Below the pieces are notes generated by a model. That model was not told the DNA's origin. It did no database searches and saw only the letters and a list, made by a program, of their open reading frames with translations. This document shows positions 38,101-46,195 of a stretch of DNA of 59,892 nucleotides, in pieces. The stretch is from an uncultured Bacillota bacterium (GTDB lineage Bacteria > Bacillota > Clostridia > Peptostreptococcales > Anaerovoracaceae): contig CAKMKG010000016.1 in assembly GCA_927441425.1 (NCBI GenBank), positions 1 through 59,892 on the forward strand, written 5' to 3'. A program made the translations under genes and the position numbers. Position 1 is the first letter of the stretch. Each line of letters starts with the position of its first letter.

Positions 38101-39533
38101 AGCGCAGTTACATTCCGCCAAGCAATCAAATCGAGTCTAGGCTCTGTCAGGTGGCTGAGGATGTTCTGAAGCTAGAGCGGATTGGGATAGAAGACAATTT
38201 GTTCGAGCTGGGTGCCGACTCCCTCTCGATTATTGCGATTCTTTCACAAATATATAATGATGGCTGGGGTCTTACAGCTGCAGATTTCTATGGCTGTGCC
38301 AATATACGCGAGCTGGCTACAGTCGCCTCCGGATTGAGAAGTTCCGATGAAGACCTTATTCAAATCGAAATGCCGGTTATCCCTTTCGAAGATGACGAAA
38401 CCGATATAACCTCTGGCTCCTTGATAGAAGCTGTGTCTAAATCCTTAGGGGATGTATTGCTGACCGGTTCCACAGGTTTTCTTGGGGCGCATTTGCTCCA
38501 TGAGCTTCTGACCCAAACAGATTCGACCGTTCATTGTCTGGTGCGGGCCAAGGATGATCAGGAGGCTGCCGCTCGTCTTGAAGAGACGATGAGATTCTAC
38601 TTTAATGAAGATGTAAAGCTGCTTGACCGTCGTGTTAGCGCGCTCAGCGGGGATGTTTCCCTTCCGGAATTTGGTCTGACCAAGGAGAACTATGAGCTTC
38701 TGGGCAAGACTGTAGACACCGTGATTCACAGCGCTGCCCTAGTAAAATATTTCGGACATTATGATCAGATCCGTCAGGTCAATGTGGAGGGGACTCAGGA
38801 AGTCATTAACTTTTGTAAACGCTTCAATTGTTTCCTCGGGCATGTGTCTACCGTTTCCATCACCGGTAATTATCTGGTGGAGCAGGATACGACCGGTCAT
38901 TTTACTGAGCGTGATTTTTATATCGGTCAGAACTATAAAGGAAATATCTATGTAAGAAGCAAATTTGAAGGTGAAAACCGAGTGCTGAGGTCGATCCGAG
39001 AAGACAAGCTCAGAGCTATGATTTTCCGCATGGGTAATCTAACTGGACGGCATTTAGACGGTAAGTTCCAGCCAAATATGGCTGAAAATGCATTTTACTC
39101 TGCGTTGAAGGCAATTGTGACCTCAGGGATGGTATCCGACAAAATTCTGTCAGAAGAGCTGGAATTTACCCCCGTGGACAGTGCAGCTCGGGCAATTTCA
39201 CTGCTCATGTGCAATTCGAGAAGTGAAGGTCGAATCTATCATCTGATGAATCCCAAAACCCTACCAGTGATGAAACTGATAGCTGAGTTCAATACTCTTG
39301 GCATTGCCATCCGTTCTCAGACTTCCAGAAGAACAGGAAAGGATGACGCACCGCTTATGGGAGCTTCTGTTTATCTGAAGCCGGAGGGTGAACTAGCCTA
39401 TGGCGCTCCCATCGTAATCACAGCTGATTATACCGTTGGAGCGCTGGAAAAGCTTGGATTTTTCTGGCCTGATATTGATCATAGCTATTTTGAGCGGATG
39501 CTTGAGTATATGCGGAAAAACCAATTTTTGTAA
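35154..39533 (+). CDS. Single-module NRPS: condensation - adenylation (Ser) - PCP - thioester reductase
   Basis: 1459 residues. Condensation domain ~25-470: RYPLTQQQKGIWYMEK, catalytic HHLISDAW near 155. Adenylation domain ~480-975: YTSGSTGMPKG, NLYGPTEATVD, YKTGDLTRW, NGKIDRKALP. Specificity residues, aligned by eye to GrsA/EntF, read D-V-W-H-F-S-L-V-D-K, the EntF serine code. PCP ~985-1060 with LGADS carrying the phosphopantetheine Ser. Terminal reductase ~1095-1459: NAD(P)H loop TGSTGFLG and catalytic Tyr/Lys in YVRSK near 1266. The expected chemistry is acylation of seryl-PCP by an upstream acyl or aminoacyl donor, then reductive release as an aldehyde or alcohol (N-acyl serinal/serinol). 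No other NRPS or PPTase is nearby. The kinase gene follows after 49 bases. Confidence 0.93.
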   Translation: MSKQLSGSRMLAEENEILSEKSTESTGQRYPLTQQQKGIWYMEKLFPDTSIGVIAATLRVQGAINIDQIESAMNSFVEKNEAIRFRITEENGKPVQYIAPYEPMRFDRYEFSSNEELYKWDETQSALPFQIIDAPLFSFALIRIGENDGGFYMRFHHLISDAWTMSLLVNQFFEYYATLQAGRSVDPSLLPSYTTYIDSQNKYLASKRFEIDKCYWEEKFKDKQEICTLKNRKKSGISSLARRRTLVLPQKLSTKIHEYCQGKKVSEFSLFIAAVSMYLNRVAGKENVILGTTLLNRTNVAEKNTAGMFASLGVPLCIPIRYDMNFDNFVELVSKEVVSVLRHQKYPYDMLLRYVREKHKTSDNLFDIVVTYQNSKFENELFADNYISRWHFNGHQVESLIINLNDREHDGKLIVDYDYLTDLFCATEIDFIHQHVINLLWHALDNPLKEIEYLNMLSEQERKKILYRFNETQAEYPSDKTMPQLLDEQAEKTPDSIAVSSSIGSITYRELSDRSDRLAVRLKELGVGRDSIVGLVFYRCIEMVVAVWGVMKAGGAYLPIDPDNPPERTEHMLTECGTNIVLTHHAAHFTSIHPCKVLNLDERSSYAEKGDRQKNYPNPSDLAYVIYTSGSTGMPKGAMLEHRGLVNRLWWMQRRYPMKQESVILQKTPYTFDVSVWELMWWALTGARVYMLTPGAEKDPAAIIDAIRDQRITTMHFVPSMLNAFLQYLESSGRAEELAGLRQVFASGEALGLEQVRRFNQLLNRPYGTELYNLYGPTEATVDVSYFDCSPEITLSCVPIGRPIDNTRLYILDPHLNLLPIGVPGELYIGGVGLARGYIGQPELTNERFLSDPYLPGERIYKTGDLTRWFAHGDIEYLGRLDHQLKIRGYRVELGEIENRLIQHKAVREAVVTGIEYAGQKHLCAYYVADREVSTRDLRAHIQRKLPEYMVPSFFLRMQALPISANGKIDRKALPQPLITDEKRSYIPPSNQIESRLCQVAEDVLKLERIGIEDNLFELGADSLSIIAILSQIYNDGWGLTAADFYGCANIRELATVASGLRSSDEDLIQIEMPVIPFEDDETDITSGSLIEAVSKSLGDVLLTGSTGFLGAHLLHELLTQTDSTVHCLVRAKDDQEAAARLEETMRFYFNEDVKLLDRRVSALSGDVSLPEFGLTKENYELLGKTVDTVIHSAALVKYFGHYDQIRQVNVEGTQEVINFCKRFNCFLGHVSTVSITGNYLVEQDTTGHFTERDFYIGQNYKGNIYVRSKFEGENRVLRSIREDKLRAMIFRMGNLTGRHLDGKFQPNMAENAFYSALKAIVTSGMVSDKILSEELEFTPVDSAARAISLLMCNSRSEGRIYHLMNPKTLPVMKLIAEFNTLGIAIRSQTSRRTGKDDAPLMGASVYLKPEGELAYGAPIVITADYTVGALEKLGFFWPDIDHSYFERMLEYMRKNQFL

Positions 39534-39582
39534 TATCGTATTTGTATTTCTATCATAATATGGACCAAGAGGAGACCGTATC

Positions 39583-41433
39583 GTGCTGATTAATCAAAAT
39601 GGATTTTTGTATAGCATGCTGATAATCTCATTGCTAATGTTGCTGTTCATTACGAGTATCGTTGCACGAATAAAGCGAAAACAGCAAATTCATTATGCAT
39701 TTCTTTTGACAAACGCCTGCTTGCTGTTATGGTCAACCATCCGGCTGATTCAGAAGATTCTGTATGATATGCGAGGCGTTTTTTACCCGACGCTGGAACA
39801 CTTAATGTACATTGGAATCTGTCTGCTTCCGGTGTTTTTGATGATGTTTGGGGTTGTTTTTGCGAAAACCCGTATCCAATGGAACTGGAAATACCTTCTT
39901 GTATTGGTAATCCCCTTAATTTCGATTATTGTAGCACTAACAGATACTGCAAACCAGATGTTTATTGTCAAGTTCGCTTTTGTCAGCACAGAGTTTGTTT
40001 ACGGACCTTATTATCCAATTCACGAATTCTATTCCTATGGCTGCATTCTGGTGGGACTTTGGTTTTTACTTTCATTTTCCATAAAGAATTCCGGGTTTTT
40101 CTCAAAGCAATCGCTGTTGATCTTAGTTGGCTTTGCGGTACCTCTGTTGGTTGTAATCCTTAGCACCCAAAAGATCGTGGCTATGCAAGTATTCTATGAG
40201 AACATCTCGTTTTCTGTGACGATGCTGTGTTTTGCAATCGCTATTTTTAAATTTAAGCTGATGAATGTGATCCCGATTGCACTGCAAAAGATTGTAGACC
40301 TCATCTCTGACAGTTACATTGTAGTCAATGAAGAACTAGAGATCATCGACTACAATCGCACGTTCTTTGAAACCTTTGGAGACCTGGTAGCCATAAGAAG
40401 AAAGGAAACATTACTTCACGTGCTAACCTCTGCTTCTATCTCCTTAAATCAGGAGAAAATCATGGAGGGACTCGAGCTTGCAAAGACACAACGAAGTCAT
40501 ATTCCTTTTGAGGAACACATTTGCGGTCCAAATTTTGATAAGCACTTTGAAATTGAAATTATCCCCATATACTCCGATAAAAAACATCTGGGATACATCC
40601 TTCTCTTCAAGGATGTAACCGAATATAAACGACATATTGAGATCATCAAGCGCAATCAGGAGATACTTATGGAGCAGGAACGCATGGCCTCCCTGGGACA
40701 TATGATCGGCGGGATTGCGCATAACCTGAAAACCCCCATCATGTCCTTATCCGGCGGAATTGAAGCCCTGCATGATCTGGTAACAGAATATCGAGAATCC
40801 GTTTCCGATCCTCAGGTTACTCTGCAGGACCACATGGAAATCGCCAAGGAGATGGAAGAATGGCTGGACAAGATGAAGCCCTACTGCAGATACATGTCCG
40901 ATGTCATCAGCGCAGTCAAGGGACAGGCAATCCAAATGAACGACTCGAGCACAGACAAATTTACCGTAGATGAGCTATTAAAGCGCATTGAGGTTCTAAT
41001 GAATCATGAGCTTAAAATATCACATTGCAATCTAAACATTCAATCCACCATCGACAACAATACAGAGATTAAAGGAGAGCTGAACAATCTGGTGCAGATT
41101 TTTGACAACATCATCAGCAACTCTATTCAGTCCTATGAAGGGCGGCCTGGCAAGATTGACCTACTTGTCAGCAAAGATGACGAGGAAATCAATTTTATAT
41201 TTCAAGATTTCGGCAAGGGGATTCCCGACGACATCCAGCCGCGGCTTTTCAAAGAGATGGTAACCACGAAAGGTAAGGATGGGACAGGTCTTGGACTGTA
41301 CATGTCCTCTTCCACTATCAAAGGCAGATTCAGCGGCAATATGTGGTTTACATCCAAGGAGGGGGAAGGGACAAAATTTTATATTACAATTCCAAGTCTT
41401 AAGAGTCAAATCGCACAAGGAGGGTATTCTTGA
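39583..41433 (+). CDS. Membrane histidine kinase with N-terminal 7TM sensor
   Basis: 616 residues, GTG start with GAGGAG 9 bases upstream. N-terminal block of about 7-8 membrane helices (1-215) matches the histidine-kinase 7TM sensor type. A PAS-like domain (~235-345, ISDSYIVVNEELEIIDYN) follows, then the phospho-acceptor His in GGIAHNLKTP near 378 and an ATPase domain (N-box NIISNSIQSYEG, DFGKGIP, GTGLGLYMS). It is likely cotranscribed with the NRPS upstream and the HD-GYP regulator downstream. The ligand is unknown; a hydrophobic NRPS product is a reasonable guess. Confidence 0.88.
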   Translation: MLINQNGFLYSMLIISLLMLLFITSIVARIKRKQQIHYAFLLTNACLLLWSTIRLIQKILYDMRGVFYPTLEHLMYIGICLLPVFLMMFGVVFAKTRIQWNWKYLLVLVIPLISIIVALTDTANQMFIVKFAFVSTEFVYGPYYPIHEFYSYGCILVGLWFLLSFSIKNSGFFSKQSLLILVGFAVPLLVVILSTQKIVAMQVFYENISFSVTMLCFAIAIFKFKLMNVIPIALQKIVDLISDSYIVVNEELEIIDYNRTFFETFGDLVAIRRKETLLHVLTSASISLNQEKIMEGLELAKTQRSHIPFEEHICGPNFDKHFEIEIIPIYSDKKHLGYILLFKDVTEYKRHIEIIKRNQEILMEQERMASLGHMIGGIAHNLKTPIMSLSGGIEALHDLVTEYRESVSDPQVTLQDHMEIAKEMEEWLDKMKPYCRYMSDVISAVKGQAIQMNDSSTDKFTVDELLKRIEVLMNHELKISHCNLNIQSTIDNNTEIKGELNNLVQIFDNIISNSIQSYEGRPGKIDLLVSKDDEEINFIFQDFGKGIPDDIQPRLFKEMVTTKGKDGTGLGLYMSSSTIKGRFSGNMWFTSKEGEGTKFYITIPSLKSQIAQGGYS

Positions 41434-41529
41434 AGTACGAATTACTTATACGAGAGAAATTATTGCTAGAAACGGGTGCACTGGCTAGTCGATCGCGCAG
41501 TTCCTTCGTTCTGAAAGGATGGTTATGAT

Positions 41530-43065
41530 ATGAGACGAGAGAAGTTTCAGGTATCCACAAATTATAAAATTCTCCTGGTGGATGATGAACCGGGCATTGT
41601 AGACTCCCTGTCAGTGGTACTGAAAAGAAGCGGGTATCATTATACCGGTCTGACCAATCCTTTAGAGGCGATTGAACGCGTTCGAAATGAACACTTCGAC
41701 TTGCTGATTCTCGATTACCTAATGAGCCCCATTCATGGAGACGAAGTGGTACGTCAAATCAGGGAATTTAACAGAGAGATTTATATCCTTCTGCTGACCG
41801 GGCACAAGGATCTGGCTCCGCCCTTGGAAACCATCAAAGCACTGGACATCCAGGGGTACTGTGAGAAGAGCGACCGATTCGACCAGCTTTTGCTGCTGGT
41901 AGAATCGGGAATAAAATCCATTACTCAGATGCGGCTGATCAAGAAATTTCAGGAAGGGCTTAACAGGATACTGCAAGCTGTCCCGAAAATCTATCAGCTT
42001 CAGCCAATTGGCAGCATACTAGAGGAAATATTGGTAGAGATACTGCCCCTTGTGAACAGCGAGAATGCTTTTATTCTGGTGGACGACAACATTACCCAGT
42101 TCAATTCAAGGAATAACAGCATATTTAAAGGCATTGGATCTTATCACGCTGACATCCATGACTTTATGGAAATGCTGAATCCTTCGCTGATGGAACATAT
42201 CGGCCATGCCCGGCTTAATAAAAGTGCCGTAAAGCTGGATGGCGGAGTGGTTATTCCGCTGATTAACGAATATCATCAAGATATCGGCATCATTTATGTG
42301 GAGAGCGACGATCTTGAGGATGGGTTGAAGCTCCTTGAAATCTATTCAAGCCAGGCAGCTTCCTCCATCAACAATGCCTTTCTTCACTCCCTTGTTAATA
42401 TAAAGAACGACGAGCTGAATAAAACCTATGATCAACTTCGAGAGAGATATATGGATACCATTGAGGCACTCAGAATGGTAGTGGATGCGAAGGATACCTA
42501 TACCCGGGGGCACTCAGACCGGGTGGCATATTACACAGTTAAGATCGGTGAGTCCTTTGGCATGAGCAAGGAGGAATTGGATCTGCTCCGTGTCAGTGGA
42601 CTCTTTCATGATGTTGGAAAAATTGGAACATCAGACGATATCCTTTCCAAAAGCGAAAAGCTTACCGAATGGGAGTTAATCGAAATAAGGAAGCATCCGC
42701 TCAAGGGCGCACATATCCTTTCCGCAATCTCTATGTTCAAGGAAGTAGCTCCCATCGTGAAATGCCACCATGAGAGGATGGATGGAAGCGGATATCCAGA
42801 AGGTCTGACGGGAGAATCAATTCCTTTCATGTCTCGGATTATCGCAGTAGCTGATGCCTTCGATGCCATGATGTCTGATCGGCGTTATCGTTCCAAGCTT
42901 CCATTTGAGGAAGCGCGAAATCAGCTGATTAACGGTGCCGGTTCCCAGTTTGACCAAGTGGTGGTTGATCATTTTAATCGTGTGCTTGGGAATTTTCCGG
43001 ATATGATCAGAGAGATTGCAGAGACTTACCCTTGCTCTTCTGCAGATCTACTACTCTATGAATAG
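41530..43065 (+). CDS. Response regulator with HD-GYP output (c-di-GMP phosphodiesterase)
   Basis: 511 residues: receiver domain 12-130 with phospho-acceptor D62 (LLILDYLMSP), a GAF-like middle region ~150-300 (SENAFILVDD... IIYVES), and HD-GYP ~315-505. The HD pair lies in GLFHDVGKIG near residue 360, followed by HHERMDGSGYPEGL and DAFDAMMSDRRY, so all metal and GYP positions are present and activity is expected. The natural partner is the kinase immediately upstream. A terminator follows. Confidence 0.92.
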   Translation: MRREKFQVSTNYKILLVDDEPGIVDSLSVVLKRSGYHYTGLTNPLEAIERVRNEHFDLLILDYLMSPIHGDEVVRQIREFNREIYILLLTGHKDLAPPLETIKALDIQGYCEKSDRFDQLLLLVESGIKSITQMRLIKKFQEGLNRILQAVPKIYQLQPIGSILEEILVEILPLVNSENAFILVDDNITQFNSRNNSIFKGIGSYHADIHDFMEMLNPSLMEHIGHARLNKSAVKLDGGVVIPLINEYHQDIGIIYVESDDLEDGLKLLEIYSSQAASSINNAFLHSLVNIKNDELNKTYDQLRERYMDTIEALRMVVDAKDTYTRGHSDRVAYYTVKIGESFGMSKEELDLLRVSGLFHDVGKIGTSDDILSKSEKLTEWELIEIRKHPLKGAHILSAISMFKEVAPIVKCHHERMDGSGYPEGLTGESIPFMSRIIAVADAFDAMMSDRRYRSKLPFEEARNQLINGAGSQFDQVVVDHFNRVLGNFPDMIREIAETYPCSSADLLLYE

Positions 43066-43075
43066 TTTGACAAAG

Positions 43076-43109
43076 ATGAAGCTTAGAAATAAGCTTCATT
43101 TTATTTTCT
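43076..43109 (+). terminator. Terminator of the NRPS-kinase-regulator operon
   Basis: ATGAAGCTTA-gaaa-TAAGCTTCAT (43076-43099) followed by TTTATTTTC. Confidence 0.85.
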
Positions 43110-43176
43110 CTGTAGGCTAGTATGAAAAAATATGAATAAAGAAAAGCTTCTTCTAATATATTGTACAAATAATAGC

Positions 43177-43241
43177 CCGCCCAATCTGCGAAGCAGATTG
43201 ATGGCGGACTCATGCAAGGAAATCACAAATCAACGATTTGT
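43177..43241. repeat. Pair of hairpins upstream of spoIVA
   Basis: First: CCGCC..AATCTGC-gaa-GCAGATT..GGCGG (43177-43207). Its loop strand read on minus gives TGCTTCGCA, resembling the loop of the conserved-core elements at 8929 and 31994. Second: ACAAATC-aac-GATTTGT (43225-43241). There is no T-run. It may be a degenerate relative of the same repeat family. Confidence 0.5.
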
Positions 43242-43290
43242 AGAATTCGACTGCCAATGAGTGGAACAAAAATTGGAGGAGGTTAAAGAA

Positions 43291-44769
43291 TTGGAAAACC
43301 TAAATATATATGAAAGCATAGCTGAGAGAACTCAGGGTGACATTTATGTAGGGGTCGTAGGACCGGTAAGGACCGGAAAATCAACCTTCATTAAGCGGTT
43401 TATGGATCTGCTCGTTATTCCAAATGTCACAAATACATATGTAAAGGAAAGAGTCATAGATGAGCTTCCGCAAAGCGGGGCCGGCAGAACCATAACGACG
43501 ACTGAGCCAAAATTTGTGCCGGCGGAAGCAGTATCACTTGAACTTCCGGGTAACATCAATTTCAAAGTACGAATGGTGGATTGCGTAGGGTATATGGTAA
43601 AAAGCGCGCTTGGCCATCAGGAAGATGGAAAAGCAAGAATGGTAAATACGCCCTGGCAGGAACATAGAATACCTTTTGAAGAGGCAGCCGAAATCGGAAC
43701 AAGAAAAGTGATCGCAGACCATTCCACGATAGGAATCGTCGTTACAACAGATGGATCGATTGGAGAGATCGACAGGGAAAGCTTTCTACCCGCCGAGGAA
43801 AGAGTCGTCGAGGAATTAAGGGAACTGAATAAACCCTTTGTTGTTGTTCTAAACTCCATGACCCCAGAAGGAGAAGAAGCGCAAGAAATAAGAAGTCTGA
43901 TGGAAGAAAAATATAGAGTTCCGGTGATTGCAGCGAATTGTGCAAGGATGAACTATCAGGTTCTCACCCATATCCTTAGTGAAACGCTGTATGAGTTCCC
44001 TGCAGCACAGATTAAATTTAATCTTCCCGGCTTTATTGAAGGTCTGCCCAACGATCACTGGATCAAGGCCACGATCATCGACAATATTAAGGAATGGAGC
44101 AAGACCTTTGAGAATGTCAGAGATATCAGAAATACCATAAACTCGCTGGAGGATGGAAACGTAGTGCAGGCTATCGAAGTCAGCAATATGGATTTGGGCA
44201 CCGGTGATATCGAGGTAATCGTTACACCTGTAGCCGGATTGTTCTACAAGGTGATAGAGGAAATTATGGGAAGGGAAGTTAACAATGATTATCAGTTCTT
44301 TAACTTAATCAAGGAATTTTCCCAAGATAAAAGGTCATATGATAAGATCAAGAGCGCTATGGCGCAGGTTGAGGAAACCGGATATGGCATTGTGCAGCCG
44401 AAGCTCTCGGAAATGGTTCTCGAGGAGCCGGAGATCTTCAAGCAGGGAAACAAATTCGGTGTCAGGCTGAAGGCCAAAGCACCATCCCTCCATCTGATTC
44501 AAACAAACATCACAACGGAAGTCTCTCCTGTTGTCGGCAGCGAAAAGCAAAGTGAAGATCTCATCCGATATCTTCTGACGGAATTTGAAAACAATCCTTC
44601 GAAGATTTGGGAAACAAACCTCTTCGGAAAGTCGCTCTATGAGATGGTAACTGAGCAAATGGAAAATAAATTAACAAATGTTCCGGATCATGCACGATTT
44701 AAAATACAGCGGGCGCTACAGAAAATTTCTGACGAAGGCAAAGAGTATTTGATCTGTATTGTGCTGTAA
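43291..44769 (+). CDS. spoIVA: Stage IV sporulation protein A
   Basis: Spore-coat morphogenetic ATPase that forms the basement layer around the forespore. TTG at 43291 is chosen: GGAGGAGG lies 8 bases upstream and it gives 492 residues, the length of the B. subtilis protein. An in-frame GTG at 43261 would place that ribosome site inside the gene. P-loop GPVRTGKST at residues 24-32. It is expressed in the mother cell in Bacillus. Its presence marks the organism as an endospore former. Confidence 0.97.
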   Translation: MENLNIYESIAERTQGDIYVGVVGPVRTGKSTFIKRFMDLLVIPNVTNTYVKERVIDELPQSGAGRTITTTEPKFVPAEAVSLELPGNINFKVRMVDCVGYMVKSALGHQEDGKARMVNTPWQEHRIPFEEAAEIGTRKVIADHSTIGIVVTTDGSIGEIDRESFLPAEERVVEELRELNKPFVVVLNSMTPEGEEAQEIRSLMEEKYRVPVIAANCARMNYQVLTHILSETLYEFPAAQIKFNLPGFIEGLPNDHWIKATIIDNIKEWSKTFENVRDIRNTINSLEDGNVVQAIEVSNMDLGTGDIEVIVTPVAGLFYKVIEEIMGREVNNDYQFFNLIKEFSQDKRSYDKIKSAMAQVEETGYGIVQPKLSEMVLEEPEIFKQGNKFGVRLKAKAPSLHLIQTNITTEVSPVVGSEKQSEDLIRYLLTEFENNPSKIWETNLFGKSLYEMVTEQMENKLTNVPDHARFKIQRALQKISDEGKEYLICIVL

Positions 44770-44788
44770 GAGGAGCATAGGAATAAAT

Positions 44789-44838
44789 AAAGTGTAAAGG
44801 ATTGCTATTGTTATCATAGCTGTCATTTACACTTTTTT
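44789..44838 (+). terminator. Terminator of spoIVA
   Basis: AAAGTGTAAA and TTTACACTTT arms (44789-44798, 44826-44835) enclose an inner GCTAT/ATAGC stem, then a T-run. A second hairpin, CCTCCTAT / ATAGGAGG (44875-44882, 44895-44902), lies beyond it and may serve the minus-strand small gene. Confidence 0.8.
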
Positions 44839-44926
44839 CTGATTGCATTCAACAGAATGGTAGTATGTATGAAACCTCCTATTGATAGCGTCTTATAGGA
44901 GGTTACCCTTTCATAGAAATTGAACC

Positions 44927-45106
44927 TTATCTCCAATGCTTTGTATGATGTACCAAGTCAATCGCTCCAAGCACGATATGAGCGGCACCAAAGCCAACTA
45001 CACCTGCTGCCACCATCGGTGCTACACGCTTTGCTACCAAGGTTGCACCAACACCAGTCACCACTGTACCTAATGCAGTAGGGATTGTGCCTTCACGAAC
45101 GTTCAT
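44927..45106 (-). CDS. 59-residue conserved-type small hydrophobic protein
   Basis: ATG at 45106 with GGAGGG 6 bases upstream. It opens MNVREGTIPTALGTVVTG and then has a glycine/alanine/valine-rich hydrophobic centre (about residues 10-50) and the polar tail DLVHHTKHWR. It looks like one or two short membrane helices. Similar tiny proteins with a GFGxAHIVLGxID pattern are, to my recollection, common in Clostridia and of unknown function. Location beside spoIVA does not assign a role. Confidence 0.75.
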   Translation of the reverse strand: MNVREGTIPTALGTVVTGVGATLVAKRVAPMVAAGVVGFGAAHIVLGAIDLVHHTKHWR

Positions 45107-45305
45107 AATAGCCCTCCATTCTAAACTTATTTCATATTACACTTTGAATTTCTTTATTATTTTCTCCATGTCAATATCTTTTATACTGCTACATTTATAC
45201 AGTGTAGTATCAAGCATTCTTCCAATATAAAAGATAATCAATCATGTAATGACAAAAAACATGATTTTTTATTCATGCTAAAAACAAATTTCGACAAATT
45301 TCGTC
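45107..45305. other. Non-coding region upstream of the agr-like locus
   Basis: AT-rich and without an ORF. Contains AACATGATTTTTTATTCATG (45258-45277) and TTTCGACAAATT (45289-45300), both with partial counterparts upstream of agrD near 48049-48080. Confidence 0.5.
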
Positions 45306-45334
45306 TTGTGATATCTTGAATTACAGTGTATATT
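45306..45334 (+). promoter_or_regulatory. Promoter of agrA-agrC
   Basis: TTGTGA (45306-45311), 17-base spacer, TATATT (45329-45334). Predicted start near 45341 leaves a leader of about 130 bases. Confidence 0.55.
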
Positions 45335-45340
45335 CGAGTA

Positions 45341-45472
45341 AGGTAATAAAAAATGCTTATTGCAGTGAGCCTTACCGGCGACACAAGACTCAGGTTGGGT
45401 TAGAGCCTGAAAGTTGGTAGGGGTTACGATAGGGTTTTCTTTAGATTACGGTTAGATGAGAGGAGTGATTGC
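45341..45472 (+). ncRNA. Possible structured leader of agrA
   Basis: CCTTACC (45370-45376) can pair with GGTAGGG (45416-45422), enclosing a TCAGG/CCTGA hairpin (45390-45410). The same CCTTAC can alternatively pair with GTAAGG at 45338-45343, so two mutually exclusive folds exist. No known riboswitch class is recognised. Evidence is pairing only. Confidence 0.3.
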
Positions 45473-46195
45473 ATGTTTAGAATTGCGATATGTGATGATG
45501 AACAAGTGATCTGTTCGCAGATTGAAAACATAATTACAAATTATGCGGCGGAGAACAACGAAAAAATTGATACCCAGGTGTTTTATACAGGGGAAGAGCT
45601 GAACAGGTTTCTAGAGTCGGGTCAGAACTTCGATTTGATTTTTCTGGACATTGAACTGAAATTAATCAATGGCATCGAAGTTGGAAAGAAAATTCGTGAG
45701 GAGCTGGACAACCAGATTCTGCAGATCGTTTATATCTCGGGGAAAGATAATTATTTGAGAGATATGTTCGAAGTGAGGCCAATGCATTTCCTGCAGAAGC
45801 CCATTGATGATGAGGATATTATCAAGGATGTGCGGCTTGCCATCAAGCTAATGGAAAAGATCGGAGGCGTCTTTATCTATAAAAAGGGCCACGAAATCTA
45901 TCGGAAGCCGATCAAGAATATCCTATACTTTGAAAGCAGCAACAGAGAAGTTAAAATGGTAACCAATGATGGAGAAGAGGTTTTTTACGGAAAGCTTGAT
46001 GATGTGTACGACCAGGTTGGGAAGCATCATTTTATGTACATCCATAAGTCTTATATCGTGAACTATTTTTACGTCACGAAGTTCAGGTATGAAGAGGTTA
46101 CCATGTCAAATGATGAGATCCTGCCGATCAGTCAGGCCAGAAGAAAGGCAACAAGGGAATTGCAGGTCAAATATGAGAAGGAAGGTTTTAAATAA
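45473..46195 (+). CDS. agrA: AgrA-like response regulator with LytTR DNA-binding domain
   Basis: 240 residues: receiver domain with D59 (LIFLDIEL) and acidic CDDE at 8-10, then a LytTR domain from ~140 (KKGHEIYRKPIKNILYFESSNREV... YIHKSYIVNYFYV). LytTR regulators bind paired 9-bp direct repeats. AGGAG site upstream. Its stop overlaps the kinase start by one base (TAATG). With agrC, agrD and agrB nearby it forms a peptide quorum-sensing circuit. Confidence 0.9.
   Translation: MFRIAICDDEQVICSQIENIITNYAAENNEKIDTQVFYTGEELNRFLESGQNFDLIFLDIELKLINGIEVGKKIREELDNQILQIVYISGKDNYLRDMFEVRPMHFLQKPIDDEDIIKDVRLAIKLMEKIGGVFIYKKGHEIYRKPIKNILYFESSNREVKMVTNDGEEVFYGKLDDVYDQVGKHHFMYIHKSYIVNYFYVTKFRYEEVTMSNDEILPISQARRKATRELQVKYEKEGFK

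Noticed and set aside
43100..43290. Sigma-E promoter for spoIVA
   Set aside because: One is expected biologically, but no sequence with acceptable -35 and -10 boxes at proper spacing could be picked with confidence.
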